Of a DNA stretch of 18,855 nucleotides, positions 8,328 through 14,296 are shown one piece after another. The DNA comes from Bacillota bacterium (GTDB lineage Bacteria; Bacillota; Clostridia; Acetivibrionales; DSM-1351). The notes under the pieces were generated by a model. That model ran no database searches. It saw nothing but the letters and a program-made list of their open reading frames with translations, and was not told where the DNA came from. The stretch lies in NCBI GenBank assembly GCA_023443515.1, contig JAEZUC010000005.1, positions 1-18,855 of the forward strand, read 5' to 3'. The translations under genes and the position numbers were made by a program. The first letter of the stretch is position 1. The number at the start of each line of letters is the position of its first letter.

Positions 8328-9283
8328 AGGAGATAGAAAGATTATCAAATATACTTGCAAATTTAATAAATGACTACCAGCCATACATTATCATGATTCT
8401 GACCGGACTGTTGCTGCTCTTGACGGGTATTGGAACTTCTATATATAAGGGAGTTTTGAAAGAAAGCAAGTACGGGATTAAAAAAACCCAGTCCGGAAAA
8501 TTTATTGAGTGTGTAGAAGTATTTACAAGGAGATTTCCTTTAAAATATCTTTCGGGTAGACTGGATAAGGCGTTGGGATATCTGATTCTGGACAGCATGA
8601 CACAGAGAAAGCTTGTAGCCATATTTACCATAATTATACCCATAATCGGACTGCTGCTGTATTGCACTATTCAGGCAATTATGAAGCTTTGGTATACAAA
8701 GCTTGTTGCCCTTGCTCTATGCTTCGTAGTACCTTATTATACATTTACACTTGTACTTGATTATCTTAAATATAGTATAAAACAGAGAATACCCTCCTTT
8801 ATTGATTCTTTCAGAAGTTCCTTTGTTTCCCATAACCGGATAAAACCCGCATTACAGGAATGCTGCTCAAATTGTAATAAGTATCTGGGAAGGATAATGC
8901 TGAGAGTGTCAGACAGTTCTGACCTGAATGACAGCCTTGGTGTTGTAAGAGACAGAATAAATGATACCTGGTTCAATATTTTTGTGACACTCCTTATAAA
9001 TTTCAGAGAGAATGGCGGAGAGCTTATTAATCAGCTTTACAAACTCAATAAAACGATAACCAGATATAACAACATTGAGAAAAAGAAAAATCGGAGGCTT
9101 ATCTGGTATGAGTTTTTTGCATTGGGTGCAAGCATATTCAGCCTGCCTGTAATTATGCTGATAAACAGTATGATTCTTGGAACAAATATGAAGATGTATT
9201 ATAGCACTGCTCAAGCTTCGGGAAAGATAGCAATTTATGCACTTTCGGCTTTAATTATAGTACGTGTTTTAAGAAGATTATAA
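8324..9283 (+). CDS. tadB: TadB-like inner-membrane platform protein
   Basis: 319 residues. Predicted membrane segments are at about 20-41, two consecutive ones at about 105-150, and two more near the C-terminus (about 263-285 and 300-316). The loop between about 155 and 260 has the helical, charged character of a T2SSF (GspF) domain. TadB together with TadC forms the membrane platform driven by CpaF. Overlaps the end of cpaF by 4 bases (ATGA), so translation is coupled. The sequence is divergent, and I rely on topology, length and place between cpaF and tadC as much as on motifs. Confidence 0.75.
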   Translation: MKEIERLSNILANLINDYQPYIIMILTGLLLLLTGIGTSIYKGVLKESKYGIKKTQSGKFIECVEVFTRRFPLKYLSGRLDKALGYLILDSMTQRKLVAIFTIIIPIIGLLLYCTIQAIMKLWYTKLVALALCFVVPYYTFTLVLDYLKYSIKQRIPSFIDSFRSSFVSHNRIKPALQECCSNCNKYLGRIMLRVSDSSDLNDSLGVVRDRINDTWFNIFVTLLINFRENGGELINQLYKLNKTITRYNNIEKKKNRRLIWYEFFALGASIFSLPVIMLINSMILGTNMKMYYSTAQASGKIAIYALSALIIVRVLRRL

Positions 9284-9309
9284 AACGGAAAGGAGGAGTA
9301 CCGGGGGAT

Positions 9310-10428
9310 ATGTTATTTTTTCTGTTGATTATTACGGGCATTATTGCAATCATCTGTGGATTAAATTTCAAAGTTATAAAAGTCTCTAAAAATAGCCACA
9401 CAAAAAGTATCTTAGCTTTTTTGGATAATATGGAGGCCAACAGGTTCATTAAAAAACTTCTTGATACTCTTACAAGGAACAAAGACCTTTGGTTTAACAG
9501 ATTTGAAGCCCGGATACTGGAGCTGAGTGAAGTTGGAATCAGTTTAAAAAGGATTTATCTGATTAAGGCTGTGTGTTTTTTGCTATGTATTATTGTTTTT
9601 ACTACTATCCGTTATACAAATGTTGGTTATGAACAAAAACTTTTGATTTTGGATTCTGGCAAGGAGGTGGCGTCTCTCTTTTATAATTCTAAAGAACAGG
9701 ATGAGCAGCAATACCGTTTTTACAACATGGTGGTGTCCAAAGCAGGAAAAGACAATCTGGAAAAGGCTGATGATGCAGAACTGTTCCGGTTGGTTGAGGA
9801 AAAAGTGACGGAGGTGCTGAATTCATCGGAACAACAAGAGATTGATGAAAACGCTAAGTGGTTTATTGATAAATGGAAGAGTACTCACAAAATTAAGTTT
9901 TTCAAACCGGAATATCTTTTTTTGATATTATTTTCATTATTCATCCCGGATGTATTTCTTGTTATTCGGTGGCTCGTTAAAGGAGCGTTATATAAAAAGG
10001 AAATCATAAAGCTGGAATACATATTTGAACTCCTTGCAAGAATAGATGGTATAAAAACACTTGATATTATCTATGAACTTGAGAAATCCTCAAAAACATA
10101 TGCCATTTGGCTACAGCAATTTGCCACAATATTCAGATACGATAAAAAGAAAGGCTTTGAGTACCTGAAAAAAAAGAACGTTAAGAGTCTGTCGAAGTTC
10201 ACTGATATTATGGAAATTTACAGTCTCCATGACAAGGAGGTTGCTTTGCAAATACTGGATAGAGAGGCTATGGAGAGGGACGAGTCAATAATCATGGTAG
10301 CAGATGAAACACTGGACTTTATCGATTTAATCGCATTTATTAGCATTGTGCCTTTAGTGTATGAACTGGCAAGGCTTATGCTCAACCCCATGCTGGATAT
10401 TGTTTATAGGGCATTTGAGTTCATTTAA
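9310..10428 (+). CDS. tadC: TadC-like inner-membrane platform protein
   Basis: 372 residues. Membrane spans are at about 1-18, 83-101, 200-222 and 338-360. The last third has the T2SSF-like helical pattern. Between spans two and three lies a charged stretch of about 95 residues (about 105-199, many Glu and Lys). That is longer than I expect for TadC (usually around 300 residues) and may be an insertion. AAGGAGGAG (about 9291-9299) precedes the start by about ten bases. It follows tadB after 26 bases and precedes the first of three small membrane-protein genes. The assignment rests mainly on locus order and topology. Confidence 0.7.
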   Translation: MLFFLLIITGIIAIICGLNFKVIKVSKNSHTKSILAFLDNMEANRFIKKLLDTLTRNKDLWFNRFEARILELSEVGISLKRIYLIKAVCFLLCIIVFTTIRYTNVGYEQKLLILDSGKEVASLFYNSKEQDEQQYRFYNMVVSKAGKDNLEKADDAELFRLVEEKVTEVLNSSEQQEIDENAKWFIDKWKSTHKIKFFKPEYLFLILFSLFIPDVFLVIRWLVKGALYKKEIIKLEYIFELLARIDGIKTLDIIYELEKSSKTYAIWLQQFATIFRYDKKKGFEYLKKKNVKSLSKFTDIMEIYSLHDKEVALQILDREAMERDESIIMVADETLDFIDLIAFISIVPLVYELARLMLNPMLDIVYRAFEFI

Positions 10429-10438
10429 AGGAGGACGA

Positions 10439-10597
10439 ATGAAACAGGTAATTATAACTATAATCATGCTGGCTGTAGCATTGGCACTTGTAATAAGGGT
10501 TGTGGTTCCATTAATGAAACATGGTGCAGGAATGGGGAGCAGTGCGGTAAGCGGAGGACAAGATGTTCTTCCAAGGCTTGAAAATATTTTAAAATAA
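10439..10597 (+). CDS. Small single-span membrane protein, Tad locus copy 1
   Basis: 52 residues. It starts MKQVIITIIMLAVALALV: a Lys, then one hydrophobic span (about 4-24) ending with a Val-Pro, then a short tail with Lys-His-Gly and many Gly/Ser. A strong AAAGGAGG sits just before the ATG. A longer in-frame reading from 10361 runs back into tadC and is not favoured. The first 25 residues resemble those of the next two genes, so the three are tandem paralogues. Flp pilins would be expected here, but the Gly-x4-Glu-Tyr prepilin site is absent. I do not recognise the family. It may be a minor structural subunit or a small assembly partner. Confidence 0.75.
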   Translation: MKQVIITIIMLAVALALVIRVVVPLMKHGAGMGSSAVSGGQDVLPRLENILK

Positions 10598-10621
10598 ACT
10601 AGAAAGGTTAGGAGAAAGAAA

Positions 10622-10789
10622 ATGAAAAAAATAATTATATCTATAGCAATGTTTGCAATAGCAATGGCGCTGCTGGTTGCAGTAATTGTACCCCTGGCCA
10701 AACACGGCAGAGAGAGCGGTGTCAAGGTTGAAGGGCAGTTGGATACCGTAGACACGGAAATAAACACACTAAGCGGTACCATACGTTAG
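10622..10789 (+). CDS. Small single-span membrane protein, Tad locus copy 2
   Basis: 55 residues (MKKIIISIAMFAIAMALLV...), 24 bases after copy 1, with AGGAGAAAGAA ahead of the start. The span covers about 4-24 and is followed by VPLAKHGR, which matches VPLMKHGA in copy 1. The tail (about 30-55) is polar, with Asp/Glu/Thr. The match across the span and the P-L-x-K-H-G junction is the best evidence that these are paralogues and real genes. No known domain and no prepilin cleavage motif are visible. Function unknown. Confidence 0.75.
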   Translation: MKKIIISIAMFAIAMALLVAVIVPLAKHGRESGVKVEGQLDTVDTEINTLSGTIR

Positions 10790-10802
10790 TGCGGGGGCAG
10801 GT

Positions 10803-10955
10803 ATGAAAAATATAATAATAGCAATAATTATGTTTGCGTTATGTGTAGCTCTGGTAATTGGAACGGTTCTTCCTGCGTCGGAGTTAATATCGGATACAGG
10901 CAAAAAGGTATATCAGTCTGTCAAAAAACTTAACAATAACATTAAGGATGACTGA
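10803..10955 (+). CDS. Small single-span membrane protein, Tad locus copy 3
   Basis: 50 residues (MKNIIIAIIMFALCVALVIG...), 13 bases after copy 2, with GGGGGCAGG ahead of the start. The span resembles those of copies 1 and 2, and the Pro that ends it is kept (VLPASE), but the Lys-His-Gly junction is lost. The tail is Lys/Asn rich and probably helical (KKVYQSVKKLNNN). It is the most divergent of the three and contains one Cys within the span. Function unknown; the reading frame is clean and fits the operon spacing. Confidence 0.7.
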   Translation: MKNIIIAIIMFALCVALVIGTVLPASELISDTGKKVYQSVKKLNNNIKDD

Positions 10956-10977
10956 TTGTATCAAACTTGGAGGGTGT

Positions 10978-11424
10978 ATGAATAAAATATATGCATTTCT
11001 TATTATCATTCCTTTAATTGCAGTTCTCTTTTTTAAAACTCTCTCATTCTATGAATATGACACCAAGCAGAGGTATGTAAAAAATGCCGTGGACAATGTT
11101 GCTCACAAGGTTATGATAACAGGGGTTATGACTGTCAGAGACCATGAGGAGCTTCTTGAAAAGCTTGGAAGACTGGGGACTTTCGAAGGGAGCAATATCA
11201 GTATCAAATGCGGAAATGTACAGCCGGATGGTACAGTTGGCGGACTTGGTGACTATGTATTGGGAAGAGTTATGGACCGAGGGACGATATTCAGTATATA
11301 TGTAGAATCGGAGAGTGAAAGCATTTTTTCCGAAACGGAGGGTAATTTTGATAATGAGGGTGATGAGCTGCACTACAGGGCAAAAGCTACATGCAGGGTT
11401 GAAAAAATCAGCCGGGAAGATTAA
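10978..11424 (+). CDS. TadE/pseudopilin-like membrane protein 1
   Basis: 148 residues. A single N-terminal span (about 4-20) is followed by an aromatic, helical segment (FYEYDTKQRYVKNAVDNVAHKV) and a mostly beta C-terminal domain with two Cys, a layout like TadE-type minor pseudopilins. No prepilin peptidase motif. GGAGGG ends 3 bases before the ATG at 10978; the in-frame ATG 10948 would overlap copy 3 by 8 bases and has no clear ribosome site, so 10978 is preferred though its spacing is tight. The 3' end overlaps the next gene by about 70 bases. Family call is by topology and context only. Confidence 0.65.
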   Translation: MNKIYAFLIIIPLIAVLFFKTLSFYEYDTKQRYVKNAVDNVAHKVMITGVMTVRDHEELLEKLGRLGTFEGSNISIKCGNVQPDGTVGGLGDYVLGRVMDRGTIFSIYVESESESIFSETEGNFDNEGDELHYRAKATCRVEKISRED

Positions 11425-12079
11425 GGAGCAAAAGGGTAGTGGCTTGGGTGTTCTGTTTATAGGATTGACCGTAGCATTCCTTGTATTATTTGTGTTTATA
11501 AATGTGGCAGACTATGCTGTTTATACATACAAAAGAAATACTATTTCCAAGGCATTGGATTATGCCGTAACTGCAGCAGTTCAGGAAATAGACAGAGATA
11601 AAAGCCTTGAAGATCTGGCAGAGGGGTTTGATGAAAGTACGGGAAAAAGGCTTTCTGATGGGGTTGAAATAGACATTGACAGGGCTGAAAGAACCTTTCT
11701 TTCGGTGTTTAATTCCAACTGCAATCAAGATGAGACTGATATACAAGACAATTTACTTATTTGTGCTACATCGGCAAAGGGGGAGAGTGTGAACTATAAA
11801 ATAAAAACATCATCGGGAGATACAGTAGACGGAACGGTTAATGAACCCTACTTGATAGAATACAGAATTAATAATGCAGCAGAAAGCTGCTGGCCGGATG
11901 CTGATATTGACAGCGGTAAAATATTAATAAACGGTAATCCTAAAACAAATATGATAGAAAGAGGTACATATGTATTTGCTTATATAAAGGGTATTAAAAT
12001 TACCGGGATATTTAAAGAAAGAAAATTGACTCTATCATGCTTTGGGGGGGCAAAGATTGATAGAGTCAATGATAACTAA
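11354..12079 (+). CDS. TadE-like membrane protein 2, last gene of the operon
   Basis: About 241 residues from ATG 11354. A basic Gly/Ser/Lys head (KIKEQKGSG) precedes a single span (about 30-55, VLFIGLTVAFLVLFVFI), then a Tyr/Lys/Ala-rich helix and a beta-rich external domain. This head-and-span pattern is typical of TadE-like proteins. Start choice is uncertain: GGAGG (11338-11342) fits ATG 11354 with 11 bases of spacing, while ATG 11363 and TTG 11399 are also in frame; TTG 11399 would give the neatest protein start and a shorter overlap but has no proper spacing. The last 18 or so codons contain a strong inverted repeat with a run of seven G. It is the distal gene of the operon. Confidence 0.65.
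   Translation: MRVMSCTTGQKLHAGLKKSAGKIKEQKGSGLGVLFIGLTVAFLVLFVFINVADYAVYTYKRNTISKALDYAVTAAVQEIDRDKSLEDLAEGFDESTGKRLSDGVEIDIDRAERTFLSVFNSNCNQDETDIQDNLLICATSAKGESVNYKIKTSSGDTVDGTVNEPYLIEYRINNAAESCWPDADIDSGKILINGNPKTNMIERGTYVFAYIKGIKITGIFKERKLTLSCFGGAKIDRVNDN
12025..12070. terminator. Strong hairpin at convergent ends of Tad operon and ohrR
   Basis: ATTGACTCTATC... (12025-12044) pairs with ...GATAGAGTCAAT (12051-12070): 18 of 20 positions match, as 5 and 13 base pairs separated by a two-base bulge, with a loop of six G. In minus-strand RNA, read out of ohrR, it is followed by TTTTCTTTCTTT, so it works as the ohrR terminator. Plus-strand RNA has no U-tract after it, so on that side it is only a barrier or RNA 3'-end stabiliser. 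It lies inside the coding end of the last Tad gene. Confidence 0.75.
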
Positions 12080-12082
12080 AAG

Positions 12083-12511
12083 CTATTCCAGTTGTTTTAA
12101 CAGCTTTTGAAGAGATTTTTGAAGCTGTATTATCTCTTCCATAGGTAAGTCAATACAACTGCCAATCCTTTCAGGGATATCCAATGCCTTGTCACGGAGG
12201 TTTTTCCCTTTCTCAGTCAGTCTTATATAAACGTTTCTTTCGTCATTAGCACTTCTTTGTCTCACAACCAGTTTTTGTGCTTCCATTTTCTTAAATAAAG
12301 GTGTTAGTGTTCCTGAATCAAGATATAATTTTTTACCAAGCTCTTTCACTGTTACATTGTCTTCTTCCCAAAGAACCATAAGAGCTATATATTGAGTATA
12401 CGTAATCCCCAACGGATCGAGATAGGGTTTATATTTTTTTATTATTTCCTTTGAACATGCATACAGAGGAAAGCACAGCTGATTTTCCAATTTCAGTTTA
12501 TCATACGGCAT
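12083..12511 (-). CDS. ohrR: OhrR, organic peroxide-sensing MarR-family repressor
   Basis: 142 residues, winged-helix dimer. The N-terminus KLENQLCFPLYA matches the OhrR sensing site, with Cys13 as the peroxide-reactive cysteine (equivalent to Cys15 of Bacillus subtilis) and Tyr residues (Tyr18, Tyr27) that hydrogen-bond to it. The HTH and wing run through LYLDSGTLTPLFKKME (about 63-77) and RSANDERNVYIRLTEKG. Cys119 near the C-terminus could be a second, resolving cysteine, since it lies about the same distance away as in Xanthomonas OhrR. Start has AAGGAGA ahead (12518-12524). OhrR represses peroxide defence genes until oxidised. Its neighbour upstream is gpx, in the same direction, with operators at both genes. 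It ends at the hairpin at 12025-12070. Confidence 0.9.
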   Translation of the reverse strand: MPYDKLKLENQLCFPLYACSKEIIKKYKPYLDPLGITYTQYIALMVLWEEDNVTVKELGKKLYLDSGTLTPLFKKMEAQKLVVRQRSANDERNVYIRLTEKGKNLRDKALDIPERIGSCIDLPMEEIIQLQKSLQKLLKQLE

Positions 12512-12533
12512 AAAAGTTCTCCTTAAAACTCAT

Positions 12534-12566
12534 ATTATAAATAGAATAACATACAATTTAATTTTG
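12534..12566 (-). promoter_or_regulatory. Probable ohrR promoter with OhrR operator
   Basis: On the minus strand CAAAATTAAATTGTA (12552-12566 on plus coordinates) matches the OhrR box TACAATTAAATTGTA at 13 of 15 positions. A perfect minus-strand TATAAT lies at 12534-12539; a 17-base spacer would place a poor -35 within the operator. This fits autorepression of ohrR. It lies in the 110-base gap between gpx and ohrR. Confidence 0.6.
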
Positions 12567-12621
12567 AAAAACCGTTAGCCATATCCGGACGATGGTGAAA
12601 AATCAGCAATGAGCGAGAATG

Positions 12622-13164
12622 CTATTCCCCAAGTAATTCCTGTATTTGTGCTTCCATATTCTCGGGCTTATAGGTTGGAGAATATCTGCCCACAACGTTC
12701 CCATTACGGTCAACTAAGAACTTTGTAAAGTTCCATTTAATGTTTGGGCCTGCAATACTCTGGCCTAAGCCCTTCAGAACTTTCATAAAGGAAGGAGTCT
12801 CATCGTCTTCCTTATCAGCAGGTGTTGCCTTTTTCAAAAATGTATATAAAGGGTCTGCGTTACTTCCGTTAACATCAATCTTTGAGAAGGTTTTAAAGCT
12901 TACACCATAGTTAAGCTGACAGAATTCAACTATTTCCTCGTCAGTTCCGGGAGCCTGATTCAAAAACTGATTGCAGGGAAAATCAAGAATTTCAAAACCC
13001 TTATCCTTATATTTCTTATACAAATTTTCTAAGGCTTCATATTGAGGTGTAAACCCGCAACCGGTAGCCGTATTTACTATAAGAAGAACTTTTCCTTTAT
13101 AGGAGTCCATTGAAATTTCATTTTTTTGAGCATCTTTTACCTTAAAGTCGTAAATAGTATTCAT
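12622..13164 (-). CDS. gpx: Glutathione peroxidase family thiol peroxidase
   Basis: 180 residues, full length for the family, no signal peptide. The catalytic tetrad can be placed: peroxidatic Cys36 (NTATGCGFT, Cys and not Sec), Gln70 (FLNQAPG), Trp144 and Asn145 (KWNFTKF). Cys64 (FPCNQF) and Cys82 (EFCQLNYGV) are also there; the same three positions are known in yeast Gpx3, where Cys82 resolves Cys36. It probably reduces hydroperoxides using thioredoxin rather than glutathione, as most non-animal members do (family knowledge). AGGAGGT precedes the start. It is the first gene before ohrR and is under a promoter covered by OhrR-like sites, so it is likely induced by organic peroxides. Confidence 0.9.
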   Translation of the reverse strand: MNTIYDFKVKDAQKNEISMDSYKGKVLLIVNTATGCGFTPQYEALENLYKKYKDKGFEILDFPCNQFLNQAPGTDEEIVEFCQLNYGVSFKTFSKIDVNGSNADPLYTFLKKATPADKEDDETPSFMKVLKGLGQSIAGPNIKWNFTKFLVDRNGNVVGRYSPTYKPENMEAQIQELLGE

Positions 13165-13184
13165 TATATATACCTCCTATTGAA

Positions 13185-13237
13185 TATAATTAAATTGCTT
13201 ACAATTAAATTATATTAGACTAAATTTATAAAGTCAA
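13185..13237 (-). promoter_or_regulatory. gpx promoter overlapped by tandem OhrR boxes
   Basis: Minus-strand TTGACT (13232-13237), a 17-base spacer and TATAAT (13209-13214) form a near-consensus promoter. TACAATTAAATTATA (13200-13214) matches the OhrR box at 14 of 15 positions and covers the -10. A second box TATAATTAAATTGCT (13185-13199) abuts it, with 12 of 15 matches. A further half-site TACAATTAA begins at 13261. Two repressor dimers at this promoter would block RNA polymerase. Confidence 0.75.
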
Positions 13238-13331
13238 GCTTAAATTTTATTATTGTTGTTTACAATTAACCATATACATATAACATGGTTTTTAGTGTAA
13301 AATAGCATTAACAATCTTTATGGAGTAATCA

Positions 13332-14201
13332 ATGACAAAATTTAAAAAGGTATATATAGAGATAACTAATGTATGCAACCTGAAATGCAGCTTTTGTCCC
13401 GATTCGGGAAGACCGCGGGGCTTTATGGATATAAAGGGATTTACCCACATAATAAATGAAGTGAAACCATTTTGTGATTATGTATATTTACATATTATGG
13501 GTGAACCATTGCTAAACTCGAATCTGGAAAGTTTTCTGAAAGTGTGTTATGACAGCTTAATCAAAGTTAACATTACGACAAACGGAACCTTATTGTACAA
13601 GTATGGGAATTTGTTATTGGTTGCACCGGCATTAAGAAAAGTAAGTATTTCTCTTCACAGTTTTGAGGCCAATGAAGGAAATGGCTTATTAGGCAGTTAT
13701 ATAGATAACGTTGTCAATTTTATAAAAAAGGCTGTTGAGAAAGGGATAATCTGCGAACTTAGACTTTGGAATATGGACAACGGCCAGTTAAAAGGAAGTA
13801 ACCACTTGAACCACGAGATTTTAAAAGAACTTGAAGAATCCTTTCAGCCGGATTTTGATTTATGGGATGCAGTTAGAAATCAGGCAAACGTAAAACTTAG
13901 GGACAGACTGTTTATAAGCAGATCAGAAATTTTTGAATGGCCGGACATAAACAGAGATGTTATTGATGAAAAAGTGTTCTGTTATGGGTTGAGAGACCAA
14001 TTTGGAATTCTCGTGGACGGGACAGTTGTACCATGCTGTCTTGACAGTGAAGGGAATATTCCTTTGGGTAATATTTTTAAAGAGCCACTAAGTGATATTC
14101 TGAACTCAGAAAAGGCCCTAAGAATATATGATGGATTTTCAGGAAGAAAGGCCGTAGAAGAGCTTTGTAAAAAATGTGGATATGCAAAACGTTATAAATG
14201 A
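13332..14201 (+). CDS. Radical SAM protein with SPASM domain, function unknown
   Basis: 289 residues, soluble. The radical SAM cluster motif is Cys15, Cys19, Cys22 (CNLKCSFC). A C-terminal SPASM-like domain shows Cys217, Cys235, Cys236, Cys279 and Cys282 (VFCYGL, VVPCCLD, LCKKCG), likely to hold an auxiliary Fe-S cluster, with the DG-V-PC spacing of that family. SPASM enzymes include peptide-maturing and sulfatase-activating types, but no small precursor peptide or sulfatase lies beside it. GGAG sits about six bases before the start. It is divergent from gpx and has no obvious operon partner; the stop is 95 bases before the ABC-F start. No clear terminator follows it. Confidence 0.8.
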   Translation: MTKFKKVYIEITNVCNLKCSFCPDSGRPRGFMDIKGFTHIINEVKPFCDYVYLHIMGEPLLNSNLESFLKVCYDSLIKVNITTNGTLLYKYGNLLLVAPALRKVSISLHSFEANEGNGLLGSYIDNVVNFIKKAVEKGIICELRLWNMDNGQLKGSNHLNHEILKELEESFQPDFDLWDAVRNQANVKLRDRLFISRSEIFEWPDINRDVIDEKVFCYGLRDQFGILVDGTVVPCCLDSEGNIPLGNIFKEPLSDILNSEKALRIYDGFSGRKAVEELCKKCGYAKRYK

Positions 14202-14246
14202 TTAATAAAGGGGTACAAATAAATTACAGCAATTATACTGCCTAAA

Positions 14247-14255
14247 TGGTATAAT
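14247..14255 (+). promoter_or_regulatory. Extended -10 promoter for the ABC-F gene
   Basis: TGGTATAAT (14247-14255) is a full extended -10 element. No -35 at the proper distance is evident, which such promoters can do without. The predicted start is about 35 bases ahead of the TTG start codon of the ABC-F gene. Confidence 0.6.
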
Positions 14256-14296
14256 AACACATAAGATAAAACAAGTAACGAAGGAGAATCAGGCAG

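Noticed and set aside
10439..10955. Flp pilins
   Set aside because: Size and position fit, but none of the three has the Gly-x4-Glu-Tyr cleavage motif; they start directly with the membrane span.
12600..12624. Hairpin between gpx and ohrR as a terminator
   Set aside because: The stem is only about four pairs with mismatches; transcripts may run through gpx into ohrR.
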